A stretch of 40,792 bases of DNA from Deltaproteobacteria bacterium (GTDB taxonomy: Bacteria > Myxococcota > XYA12-FULL-58-9): assembly GCA_016218825.1 (NCBI GenBank), contig JACRCV010000088.1, forward strand, positions 1-40,792, written 5' to 3'. Below are positions 14,516-22,542 of the stretch, one piece after another. Position numbers and translations under genes: made by a program. Every line of letters begins with the position of its first letter. The first letter of the stretch is position 1. Under the pieces are notes generated by a model. It searched no databases and had not been told where the DNA came from. It saw only the letters and a list, made by a program, of their open reading frames with translations.

Positions 14516-16870
14516 GTGCTCTGTTCACAGCGTGATTGGTATCTATATTACATCGGACCCGCGGCCTGTGTCCTGGCCGCGGCAGCTCCGCTTCGCGCCG
14601 AAGAGAACCACGCCGCGCCCGCCGCGGCGGACGTGGCGACCCCGGTGCCCTCCCCGACGCCCGCAGCAGAGCCGGCGCCGGCGCCGAGCGGTGCGGCCGA
14701 CGCACGCGGCGCGGAGGTCCCCGTCGAGCGCCGCGTCGAGCAAGTGGGCGAGGGCTCGGTTCAGTCTCGCCTCCAGGAGGTCTTCCGGCTGCTCAAGGAA
14801 GAGACCGAAGTCAAGGCCAGCATCGCGACCAAGACCGCCCAGAGCATCGACGACGCGCCCGCGATCATCGAGGTGATCTCGGCCCGTCAGATCCAGGACG
14901 CCGGGTTCACCAGCGTCGCCGAGGCCCTCGACACCGTCGTGGGGCTGGCGGTCAACACCGATCACGTCTACTACAACGTCGGCGTCCGGGGCACGAGCGG
15001 CGGCTTGCGCGGCGGCAGCCGGCACATCAAGATCCTGATCAACGGCCAACCCATCGCCTTCCGGCCCGACGCGCAGAACTTCCTCGGCCCGGAGATCATC
15101 CCGCTGCACGCGGTCTCCCGCATCGAGATCTTGCGCGGTCCCGCCTCGGCCCTCTACGGTTTGAACGCGTTCCTCGGGGTCATCAACATCGTCACCAAGG
15201 ACTCGACCGGGGCCCAAGGCGCGGCGGCGCACGAGTACCTCCTGAACCTGAACGGCGGCCGGCTGCACTCGGCCTATGGCGGCGGCGGTGAAGGTGTCGT
15301 GATGGACCGATTCGGTCCTCTCGCGGTGACGGTCGCGGCGCACTGGAATCGCGACGACCGCTCCGGGCTCGGACTCCCCGCGGGCTCACCGAACGCCAGT
15401 GACTACGCGGGCGACGTCAAGAGCGAGAAGGACATCGCGCAGCCGCTGTCGTTGTTTGGCTCCGTGTCCTACGACGCCGGCACGATCGGCACGTTCAGCC
15501 TGACGTCGAACTACCAAGAGCTCGACAGCATGGGCGAGTTCGTGGACGTCGGCGCCTTCAGCCACAAGACCCGCATCAACTTGAACAACTGGTACGCGCG
15601 CCTGAACCACAAGCTGCAGCTGTCGTTCCTGTCCCTGGCGACCTACGGCGCCTACGCGAGCGGCGGCTCCCTCGGCGACGACGTGCTGCAGCCGGTCCTG
15701 GACGGCAACGTGCTGAGCTACCGCGTCAACCGCGACTTCGGCTTCAACGCCGTGGACGCCGGCACCGAGGCGCAGATCAGCCTGTTCGACCGCAGCATGG
15801 TGCTCTTGGGCGTGGAGTACAGCGGCGATCAAGAGCGCATCCGTCAGAACACCTTCGTATCGAACGAGACCGGCGCCCAGACCAACGGGCCGGACTTCGG
15901 CACCAAGCCCTTCACGAACATGGCGGGCTACGTCCAGGGGCTGTGGCAGGAACTGGACTGGCTGCAGCTGTCGGCCAACTTCCGCGCCGATCGCAACAAC
16001 CAGTACGGGACCAACCTCAACTACAGAGGCGGCGCCGTTCTCGCGGTCGGGCCGGCGATTCGCATCAAGCTGCTCTCGGGATCTTCCTACCGCGCGCCGA
16101 CACCGGAGCAGCTCTTCGGCACGCCCATCGCCCCCGGGGACGTCCAGGGCTCGCTGTCGGCGGAGGAGAACCCGACACCGCTCGACCCGCAGTCGGCGAT
16201 GACCCACGAGGCGGCGATCAACTATCGGTTCCGGACGGCGTCCTGGAACTTCCGGGTTCGGGTCAACGGCTACATGACCACGATCAAGAAGCGCATCGAG
16301 TTCCTTCGCGATCGCGGCCAGTTCCGGCCGTTCAACGTCGCCGACTCGCGCACCTTGGGCGGCGAGCTCGGGCTGTATCTGCACCACAAGCGGGTCCTCG
16401 ACATGATGGCGGTGACCTTGTCGACCGGGTTCGCGTACGAGAACACCCAGATCGACCTCGACGAGAGCAGCCTGACGCCGCGCGAGGCCCGGCGCCTCAA
16501 GATCAACGAGCTCTTCCCGCCGTGGATGATCAAGAGCACCCTGCTCGTGGTCGTGCCGTCGCTCTACTTCAAGCTCCAGGCGCAATCGAACGTCTACGCC
16601 GAGCGCCTCGAGTCGCAGATCAACCAGACCTACGACCGGCCGTTCGTCGATTCGCCGCTGCGGTCGATCCCGGTGTCCTACCCGCTCGACGTCGCTATCT
16701 CGACGGCGGGCCTGAGCATCTTCGGCCGCGGCGAGGACAACAAGGAAACGACGGTGCAGCTCTCGCTCAAGGACGTCCTCAACACCCAGTCGCCGGAGCC
16801 GGGCTTCAACGGCATCAACCTGCCGCCCCTGGGTCGCAGAATCTTCCTGACCCTTCGCCAGATCTACTGA
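14516..16870 (+). CDS. TonB-dependent outer membrane receptor
   Basis: A 784-residue outer-membrane receptor that takes up a ligand with energy from TonB-ExbBD. The GTG start at 14516 has GAGGAG five bases upstream. A signal peptide ends near residue 28 (PLRAEEN), then comes a Pro/Ala-rich stretch to about 62. The plug domain (about 100-232) has SIDDAPAIIEVISARQIQ, the LRGPASALYGLNAFLGVINI motif and INGQPI. The rest is a beta-barrel with alternating aromatic strands ending in FLTLRQIY, a typical C-terminal aromatic signal. No clear TonB box is visible. The substrate is unknown. It is followed on the same strand by two binding lipoproteins, which could work with it. Confidence 0.9.
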   Translation: MLCSQRDWYLYYIGPAACVLAAAAPLRAEENHAAPAAADVATPVPSPTPAAEPAPAPSGAADARGAEVPVERRVEQVGEGSVQSRLQEVFRLLKEETEVKASIATKTAQSIDDAPAIIEVISARQIQDAGFTSVAEALDTVVGLAVNTDHVYYNVGVRGTSGGLRGGSRHIKILINGQPIAFRPDAQNFLGPEIIPLHAVSRIEILRGPASALYGLNAFLGVINIVTKDSTGAQGAAAHEYLLNLNGGRLHSAYGGGGEGVVMDRFGPLAVTVAAHWNRDDRSGLGLPAGSPNASDYAGDVKSEKDIAQPLSLFGSVSYDAGTIGTFSLTSNYQELDSMGEFVDVGAFSHKTRINLNNWYARLNHKLQLSFLSLATYGAYASGGSLGDDVLQPVLDGNVLSYRVNRDFGFNAVDAGTEAQISLFDRSMVLLGVEYSGDQERIRQNTFVSNETGAQTNGPDFGTKPFTNMAGYVQGLWQELDWLQLSANFRADRNNQYGTNLNYRGGAVLAVGPAIRIKLLSGSSYRAPTPEQLFGTPIAPGDVQGSLSAEENPTPLDPQSAMTHEAAINYRFRTASWNFRVRVNGYMTTIKKRIEFLRDRGQFRPFNVADSRTLGGELGLYLHHKRVLDMMAVTLSTGFAYENTQIDLDESSLTPREARRLKINELFPPWMIKSTLLVVVPSLYFKLQAQSNVYAERLESQINQTYDRPFVDSPLRSIPVSYPLDVAISTAGLSIFGRGEDNKETTVQLSLKDVLNTQSPEPGFNGINLPPLGRRIFLTLRQIY

Positions 16871-16882
16871 TGGCTGCTGGAG

Positions 16883-16911
16883 TTGCACGAGTATATTCCA
16901 TGTGCTATCAA
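16883..16911 (+). promoter_or_regulatory. Extended -10 promoter for the two binding lipoproteins
   Basis: TTGCAC (16883-16888), 17 bases, then TATCAA (16906-16911) with TG one base before the -10 (TGCTATCAA), an extended -10 arrangement. It would give a leader of about 140 bases for the gene at 17059. An apparent sigma54 site in the same place has the wrong spacing. Confidence 0.4.
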
Positions 16912-16990
16912 CCCGTTGAATCACGAATCACGGTCGCCGTCGTACCTGTTGAAGTCGACTCATCGGCGGACGTGGCCTTGTTCGAGGTTT

Positions 16991-17007
16991 TTCCGGCGCC
17001 GCCGGAA
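16991..17007 (+). promoter_or_regulatory. 17-base palindrome in the leader of the lipoprotein operon
   Basis: TTCCGGCGCCGCCGGAA is a perfect inverted repeat with 8-base arms around one central base. It lies in the predicted leader, 52 bases before the ATG at 17059. It could be an operator or a leader hairpin. It is not a terminator for the plus strand, because the T-run precedes it. Confidence 0.4.
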
Positions 17008-17058
17008 CGAGTGTGAGCTGAAACCTTGTGCCAAAAACAGTCCATGGAGGGACATCCA

Positions 17059-18552
17059 ATGAGGCAAGTCTGTGCGTGGCTCTTCTCTGTACCTGCAGCC
17101 CTGTTCCTGTCGCTGGCGGCCTGCACCAGCGATGATCCAGCCCCCGCCGGTGGCGATCCGGCCGGCGGCGACCCGGGGATCACCTGTAGCGCCAATACGA
17201 CCGACCCCGCGTTGAAGGTGGGCGGCATCTTCACGCTGACGACCGGCCCGAGCGCCAACGTCGAGAAGCTCGGCGCCATCGGGTTCGAGATGTTCATCGA
17301 CGAGGTCAACCGCAACTGCGGCACCGTCGGCACCGAGACCGGCGGCCTCAAGCTCGAGGGCGTCGAGAAGGACGGCAAGGATGACGGCCCCACGGCCGGC
17401 ACGGTCGCCGGGGAGCTCATCACCGAGGGCGTGGTCATGATGATCGGCGCGAGCGGCTCGTTGCCGACCACCGAGGCCGCCAAGCCCGCGGTCGCGGCCG
17501 GCAAGCTCTTCGGGTTGTGGAAGTCCGCCTCCGACCTCCTCCAGGGCTGCACCCAGGCGCAGCTGGACGACGCGGGTGTGACCAAGACCACGACGCCGGT
17601 GTTCGCGGCCAACCAGTGCTGGGACAACGGCCACTACGTGATGGGCAACCAGCTCACCTCCACCGGCTTCGGCAAGACCGCCGCCAAGTGGGTGAAGGCT
17701 GACCCGGTCTACTCCCTCTTGCTCAACGCCGCCGAGGTCTTCCGCAACGACGGCTTTGGCAAGCCCACCGAGGCCGCGTTCGCCGCGGCGTTCCCGACCG
17801 AGGGTGGGCGCACCGTCTCGGCGCGCGTGGTCTACCCGCCGAACGCGACCAAGGATCAGTTCAAGACCCTGATCAAGGACGGCAACCCGACGGCCACGCC
17901 GGCGGTCCCGGCCGTCGTCGTCGGCAACCCGCAGCTCATCGTGGTGACGACCCGCGTCGGCGAGTTCAAGGCGTTCCTCGAGGCCTGGGCCGAGCTCAGC
18001 GCCGACGCCACCTGGACGACGAAGCCCAGCAACTTCGACACCTGCCGCTTCATTGGCGTCGGCACGCTGAGCGACAACTACTCGAGCTTGAGCGCCAACG
18101 CCTTCGCCATCTGGCGGGATCGGGTCGTGGGCACCGAGCCCTACTACAACCCGACCGGCGTCGCCTACGAGAAGTTCTGGACCGCGTACCAGAACTACGA
18201 CCCGAGCGTCACCGAGGCCGACGCGTACTGGGAGAAGCCGGCCACCTACGACACCATGATGGTCTTGACGCTGGCGATGGTGAAGGCCAACAGCACCGAC
18301 TCGAGCGTGATCCGGGACGCGATCCAGGACGTCGCGAATCCCCCGGGGACCGTGGTCTACCCCGGAGAGTTCAAGAAGGCGCGGGCGTTGCTGTTCGCGG
18401 GTGAAGACATCGACTACGAAGGCGGCACCGGTCACGTGGACATCACCGACACCGGGTTCATCCGCTCGAAGGACTTCCGGGTTTGGGCGCCGAACGCCGA
18501 TGGCACGGTGAGCACCAAGGACGTCTTCGAGTCGGCGTATTCGGATCAATAG
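17059..18552 (+). CDS. Type-1 periplasmic-binding lipoprotein (branched-chain amino acid/amide family)
   Basis: A 497-residue exported protein of the LivJ/HAAT class. The lipobox LAAC gives a lipidated Cys at residue 22, followed by Thr at +2 and a Gly/Pro/Asp-rich tether. The mature part opens with VGGIFTLTTGPSANVEKLGA and has ELITEGVVMMIGASGSLPTTE, a typical lobe-one signature, and PYYNPTGVAYEKFWTAYQ near the end. The ATG at 17059 has GGAGGG seven bases upstream. It is followed after 34 bases by a second, larger lipoprotein of the same broad fold. No ABC permease or ATPase is present, so it is an orphan here: either a sensor, a partner of the TonB receptor upstream, or served by a permease elsewhere. 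Confidence 0.78.
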   Translation: MRQVCAWLFSVPAALFLSLAACTSDDPAPAGGDPAGGDPGITCSANTTDPALKVGGIFTLTTGPSANVEKLGAIGFEMFIDEVNRNCGTVGTETGGLKLEGVEKDGKDDGPTAGTVAGELITEGVVMMIGASGSLPTTEAAKPAVAAGKLFGLWKSASDLLQGCTQAQLDDAGVTKTTTPVFAANQCWDNGHYVMGNQLTSTGFGKTAAKWVKADPVYSLLLNAAEVFRNDGFGKPTEAAFAAAFPTEGGRTVSARVVYPPNATKDQFKTLIKDGNPTATPAVPAVVVGNPQLIVVTTRVGEFKAFLEAWAELSADATWTTKPSNFDTCRFIGVGTLSDNYSSLSANAFAIWRDRVVGTEPYYNPTGVAYEKFWTAYQNYDPSVTEADAYWEKPATYDTMMVLTLAMVKANSTDSSVIRDAIQDVANPPGTVVYPGEFKKARALLFAGEDIDYEGGTGHVDITDTGFIRSKDFRVWAPNADGTVSTKDVFESAYSDQ

Positions 18553-18586
18553 GTAGCGCCTCTACGAACAAAGGAAGCCCTGCTCC

Positions 18587-20491
18587 ATGCGCAGATCATG
18601 CTCGAGATTGTTGCTGGTAGGTTTTGCCGGCTTGGTCGTGTTCGGACAGGGCTGTACGAGCAGCGACGACGACAGCGTCGACGCCAGCTTACCGGAGTTC
18701 AAAGGGGAACCCCTCAAGGTGGGGGCCCTGCTGTGCGTGAGTAGCGCATTCGCAGCACGGGCCCCCAACCTCGAGCGGGCCGCGCTCTTGGCCGAGGACT
18801 ACATCAACGGCAGCACGCGCGCGTTTCCGGACGTGCCCGCCGATCAGATCCCTTGCCGGGTGATCAAGAACGCCGGCGAGCAGCATGCCTGCGGCGTGTG
18901 GGTCGGGGCCGACGCCGACGGCGCCGAGATCCGGGGACCGTTGAAGATCGTGGTGGCCGACAGCGAGGATCGGGTCGACCGAGGGGTCGCGGCGGCGCGG
19001 GCGTTGGTGGAGCAGCACGGCGTCAACACCATCGTCGGTCCCTGCAACGCCGAGGTCATGCAGGCGGTCTTCGATGAGGTGACCGGGACCCAGACCGTGC
19101 TGGTTTCTCCCACCGTCACCGCCGACAGCATCTCGATGCTCGGCGACCGCACCGCCGACGACATTGCCGGCGGTCTGTCGGGTTACGTCAACCGCACCAT
19201 CACCCCCGACTACATCCAAGCGCGGATGATGGCCCTGGTGGCCGGCAACCGGGTCAAGCCGGAGCCGATGATCCGTTGGGATGACCAGCTGCCCGACGAC
19301 TGCACCGAGCAACCCTCGAGCTACTGCCGCGCGACCTACAACGATCTCGGGATCTCGGGCGGTTGCATGCCCTCCGCGCACAACGCCCTGCCGGACAAGA
19401 TCTTCTTCCGCTACTCCGAGACCGACTGCGCCAACCAGGCAGACGGCGTCAAGTTCTGCGAAGAGAAAGAGGGCAAGAACTACGAGTGCCAGACCAACCC
19501 GGACAACGGCAAGCAAGTGTGCGCGCAGTGGAAGGAACGCAAGTGGTGCACCAAGGTCGTCAAGCCGCAGACCGCGATGTTGCTGTACCAGGACCGCCCG
19601 TTTGGCCAGGGCTTGCGCAACGTGCTCGTCAACGCCTGGGAGACCCTCTACGGCATGCACGTGCTGTCGTCGTTCGCGTATGACCCGAACGAGCCCAAGA
19701 CCTTCGGCAACGCCATCACCGAGCTGTTCACCAACGGCAGCACCCGCTTCGACGAGCTGAGCGCCGCGGGCAGCATCACCGACACCACGCTGCGCTTCGC
19801 CGACTCCGTGGTCTTCCTGTTGGCGGAGGCGACCGACGGCGCTCTGCTCCTGCAGGAGTGGAGCATCCGCGCCCCGACCCTCCCGGAAGGCACCCGCGAC
19901 GTCTTCTGGGTGGCACCGGATCCGGTCCGCAACTCGCTGCTCGTCAACCAGGTGAGCTTCGACACGGTCAAGAACCTCTTCGTGACCGATCCCGGAACCC
20001 TCGACATCAACAAGACCGCGTTCTTCGACGGCTTGTGGAACAAGCGCTGGAACGTGGCCGCGGGTGACTTCGTCGGCAACGTCTTCGACGCGGTGATCCT
20101 GAGCGCTCTGGCGCAGGAACGCGGCGGCTACTGGCGCATGGCCGCGTCACCGACCACGGCCCTCGGCCCCAACGACAGCGCCTCGGTGAAGGAAGCGATG
20201 CGGGACGTCTCCGCCGGCTGTCGCAAGGTGCAGATGTCCGACACCTGCGTCGACACCGTGACCCCCTTCGGTCCGGACCTGTACGCCGACGCCGTCCGGG
20301 CGGTGCGATCGGGCCAGGCGGTGCGGCAAGGCGGGGTGACGGGCGATCTGTCCTTGAGCCCGGCGGGCGACCGCCTGGCTGACTTCGCCGTGTGGCGCGT
20401 GATTCGCTCCGAAGACACGCCGGACCGGGCGGTCTTCTTCAGACACGGCAGCCTGGTGCCCGGGGCCCAAGGGATCGGTCTCGACTACTAG
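18587..20491 (+). CDS. Large periplasmic-binding-like lipoprotein with Cys-rich insertion
   Basis: A 634-residue lipoprotein (lipobox GQGC, Cys at 23, Thr at +2). The start LKVGALLCVSSAFAARAPN and VEQHGVNTIVGPCNAEVMQAVFDE match the first lobe of type-1 binding proteins, and FVGNVFDAVILSALAQ matches the second. Residues about 225-320 are an insertion with nine or ten cysteines, probably disulfide-bonded, unlike ordinary members of the family, which have about 350-420 residues. The ATG at 18587 has AAGGAAG upstream. It lies 34 bases after the related lipoprotein gene, so the two are an operon. The ligand cannot be told from sequence. Confidence 0.75.
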   Translation: MRRSCSRLLLVGFAGLVVFGQGCTSSDDDSVDASLPEFKGEPLKVGALLCVSSAFAARAPNLERAALLAEDYINGSTRAFPDVPADQIPCRVIKNAGEQHACGVWVGADADGAEIRGPLKIVVADSEDRVDRGVAAARALVEQHGVNTIVGPCNAEVMQAVFDEVTGTQTVLVSPTVTADSISMLGDRTADDIAGGLSGYVNRTITPDYIQARMMALVAGNRVKPEPMIRWDDQLPDDCTEQPSSYCRATYNDLGISGGCMPSAHNALPDKIFFRYSETDCANQADGVKFCEEKEGKNYECQTNPDNGKQVCAQWKERKWCTKVVKPQTAMLLYQDRPFGQGLRNVLVNAWETLYGMHVLSSFAYDPNEPKTFGNAITELFTNGSTRFDELSAAGSITDTTLRFADSVVFLLAEATDGALLLQEWSIRAPTLPEGTRDVFWVAPDPVRNSLLVNQVSFDTVKNLFVTDPGTLDINKTAFFDGLWNKRWNVAAGDFVGNVFDAVILSALAQERGGYWRMAASPTTALGPNDSASVKEAMRDVSAGCRKVQMSDTCVDTVTPFGPDLYADAVRAVRSGQAVRQGGVTGDLSLSPAGDRLADFAVWRVIRSEDTPDRAVFFRHGSLVPGAQGIGLDY

Positions 20492-20571
20492 GTCTCCGCG
20501 TCGTCGATCCAGCCGCGTATGACCATGCCGCGCCGCCGTGGGGTTTCTGCTGCGGGCCGGTCCGGGTCACG

Positions 20572-20599
20572 TTGACCACACCTCGGGACTTGGTAGTAT
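20572..20599 (+). promoter_or_regulatory. Promoter giving a probable leaderless transcript
   Basis: TTGACC (20572-20577), 16 bases, TAGTAT (20594-20599). The -10 box ends eight bases before the ATG at 20608, so transcription would begin at or next to the start codon. No Shine-Dalgarno sequence precedes that ATG, which fits a leaderless mRNA. Confidence 0.45.
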
Positions 20600-20607
20600 C
20601 GGCCGCA

Positions 20608-21897
20608 ATGCCCAGTCACCCGCCGAGACCACTGCGCGCTGCCGATGATTCGAGCGCGCCTCCATCGTCACGACCGTCACCGGTGTCGAGCCAGGTGGAC
20701 CGACCCGGCACCCCGAGCAGACGCGACGCGCTCGCGGCGTCCATCGGCCTCGTTGGGCTGTTGGTCGGCGGCTGTGGCCGCCGCTTGATCGAAGGCCAGA
20801 CAGATGCCGTCACCAGTGCCTCTCCCGACGCGGTCACCGGCGCCAGCCAGGGAGGCGGGCCGCCCACGAATGTGGTCCAATTCGAGGAGGCCGCGCGCCG
20901 CCGCCTCCCGCGCAGCGTCTACGAGTACGTGCGGGGCGGCAAAGACGAGGAGGTCACGCTGCGGCGCAACCGCACCGCCTTCAACGAGCTGCAGCTCAAC
21001 CCGCGCGCCCTCAAGGACGTCCGCGCCATCGACACCACCCTGGAGCTCTTCGACGAGAAGCTGGATCTCCCCATCCTGCTCGCCCCCACCGGCTTCCACA
21101 GCTTCCTGCACAAGGACGCAGAGCTCGAGACCGCTCGCGGCGCCAACTTGAGTCGAACGCCGCTGGTAGTGAGCACCCTCAGCCACAAGAGCGTGCTGGA
21201 GATCGCCGAGGTGGCGAAAGCTCCGCTGTGGTTTCAACTGTACGCCCACGAGGACCGCGGTATCACCCGCGGCCTGGTGGAGCTGGGCGAAAGAGCGGGC
21301 TGCAAGGCCCTGGTCATCACGGTCGACAACCCCAGCCGCGGCACGGGCGCCTTCAAGAAGCGCGGCCTGACCCTGCCGATCCTCGGCAACCTGACCGCGC
21401 TCGGCGTCGACCCCAACAGCGACACCGCCAAGGCCTTCAGGACCGATCGCGCGCTCGATTGGGACGCCGTCGCCAGGATCGCCACCTGGACCAAGCTGCC
21501 CATCCTCCTCAAGGGCATCCTGGCCCCCCAGGACGCCGATCAGGCAGCCAGGTCCGGTTTTGTCGCCGGGGTGATCGTCTCCAACCACGGCGCCCGACAG
21601 GTCGACGCTCGACCGGCGACCGTCGAGGCGCTGCCCCGCGTCGTCGACTCGGTGGCCGGCAGAATTCCCCTGTTGGTCGACGGCGGCGTGCGCTACGGTA
21701 CCGACGTCGTGAAAGCCCTGGCCTTGGGCGCGCGTGCGGTTCTCATTGGCCGACCGTACCTCTGGGGGTTGAGCGTGGCCGGCGCCGACGGCATCGCCAC
21801 CATCGTCGAAACGCTGCGGGACGGCCTGGAGTTGGCGATGATGATGTGCGGCGTTACGAGCCTGCAGCAGCTCAACCGCGACGTGCTGTGGACATGA
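20608..21897 (+). CDS. Tat-exported FMN-dependent alpha-hydroxy-acid dehydrogenase/oxidase
   Basis: A 429-residue flavoenzyme of the glycolate oxidase/lactate dehydrogenase/mandelate dehydrogenase family, which oxidises L-2-hydroxy acids to 2-keto acids. The catalytic core starts near residue 88. Y105, Q210, Y212, D240, K302, H327 and R330 (in SNHGARQVD) match the FMN-binding and catalytic positions, so it should be active. Unlike most family members, it has a long N-terminus with SRRDALAAS (RR at 38-39), a hydrophobic stretch and VGGC (C56), a Tat signal with a lipobox. This predicts folded export with FMN and membrane anchoring. Whether oxygen, a quinone or a cytochrome takes the electrons is unknown. 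A DoxX-like membrane protein follows after 55 bases. Confidence 0.88.
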   Translation: MPSHPPRPLRAADDSSAPPSSRPSPVSSQVDRPGTPSRRDALAASIGLVGLLVGGCGRRLIEGQTDAVTSASPDAVTGASQGGGPPTNVVQFEEAARRRLPRSVYEYVRGGKDEEVTLRRNRTAFNELQLNPRALKDVRAIDTTLELFDEKLDLPILLAPTGFHSFLHKDAELETARGANLSRTPLVVSTLSHKSVLEIAEVAKAPLWFQLYAHEDRGITRGLVELGERAGCKALVITVDNPSRGTGAFKKRGLTLPILGNLTALGVDPNSDTAKAFRTDRALDWDAVARIATWTKLPILLKGILAPQDADQAARSGFVAGVIVSNHGARQVDARPATVEALPRVVDSVAGRIPLLVDGGVRYGTDVVKALALGARAVLIGRPYLWGLSVAGADGIATIVETLRDGLELAMMMCGVTSLQQLNRDVLWT

Positions 21898-21952
21898 CAG
21901 GACGTGCCAACACGAACCTGGACGTTGGAGCTGCCAGACGGGAGGATCCGGC

Positions 21953-22456
21953 ATGACGCAGCCGAGGTTGACCCGCGAGCAAGTGCTATGGGGACTCTTG
22001 CGCCTGAGCATCGGTTGGCTCTGCCTCTGGGCCTTCCTCGACAAGACCCTCGGCTTGGGCTTTCCCACCCAACCGCGATGGGCTTGGCTCAACGGCGGGT
22101 CACCCACCTTCGCGTTCCTCAAGTTTGGCGCCAAGGGGATCCTGGCGCCGGTCGCCAAGTGGTTTCTCCTCAATCCGTTCCTGGACTGGCTCTTCATGCT
22201 CAGCCTCCTCTTCGTCGGCGGCGCGCTCACCCTCGGGGTAGCGGTGCGCATCGGGGGGGCGTTGGGCGCGGGGTTGTTTGTGATGATGTACCTCGTCGGC
22301 TTTACCCCGCCCGACATGAACCCATTCCTCAGCGAGCACGTGATCTATGCGCTCCTTTGCGTCGGCTTCGTCACCACTCGCGCCGGGCATTGGATCGGCC
22401 TCGGGCGTCGCTGGGTAGAGACCCGCTGGGTCAAACGCTACCCAATCCTGGAGTAG
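21953..22456 (+). CDS. DoxX-like four-helix membrane protein
   Basis: A 167-residue inner-membrane protein with four predicted helices (about 11-30, 77-96, 100-120, 128-145). It fits the DoxX/TQO-small-subunit-like superfamily: RLSIGWLCLWAFLDKTLGLGF at the start, and SLLFVGGALTLGVAVRIGG. Members associate with quinone-linked or thiol/sulfur redox systems, but no catalytic residue can be named here. The ATG at 21953 has GGGAGGA upstream. It lies 55 bases after the exported FMN dehydrogenase and 86 before the second TRAP-type binding protein, so it may couple the flavoenzyme to the membrane quinone pool. That is inference. Confidence 0.75.
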   Translation: MTQPRLTREQVLWGLLRLSIGWLCLWAFLDKTLGLGFPTQPRWAWLNGGSPTFAFLKFGAKGILAPVAKWFLLNPFLDWLFMLSLLFVGGALTLGVAVRIGGALGAGLFVMMYLVGFTPPDMNPFLSEHVIYALLCVGFVTTRAGHWIGLGRRWVETRWVKRYPILE

Positions 22457-22542
22457 TTGCGGGGACCCAGACTGGTACTGCATACATCGCGGACCGGAAC
22501 ACCACTATCGTCGGCGCCCTTTGCGCGGCGGGGAGCAAGACT

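Noticed and set aside
16872-16888. Sigma54-like site TGGCTGCTGGAGTTGCA before the lipoprotein operon
   Set aside because: GG and GC are 11 bases apart; sigma54 requires 10. The overlapping extended -10 promoter explains the region better.
15386-16924. Long minus-strand frame opposite the TonB receptor
   Set aside because: No motif, Arg/Val-rich; the receptor on the plus strand has plug and barrel signatures.
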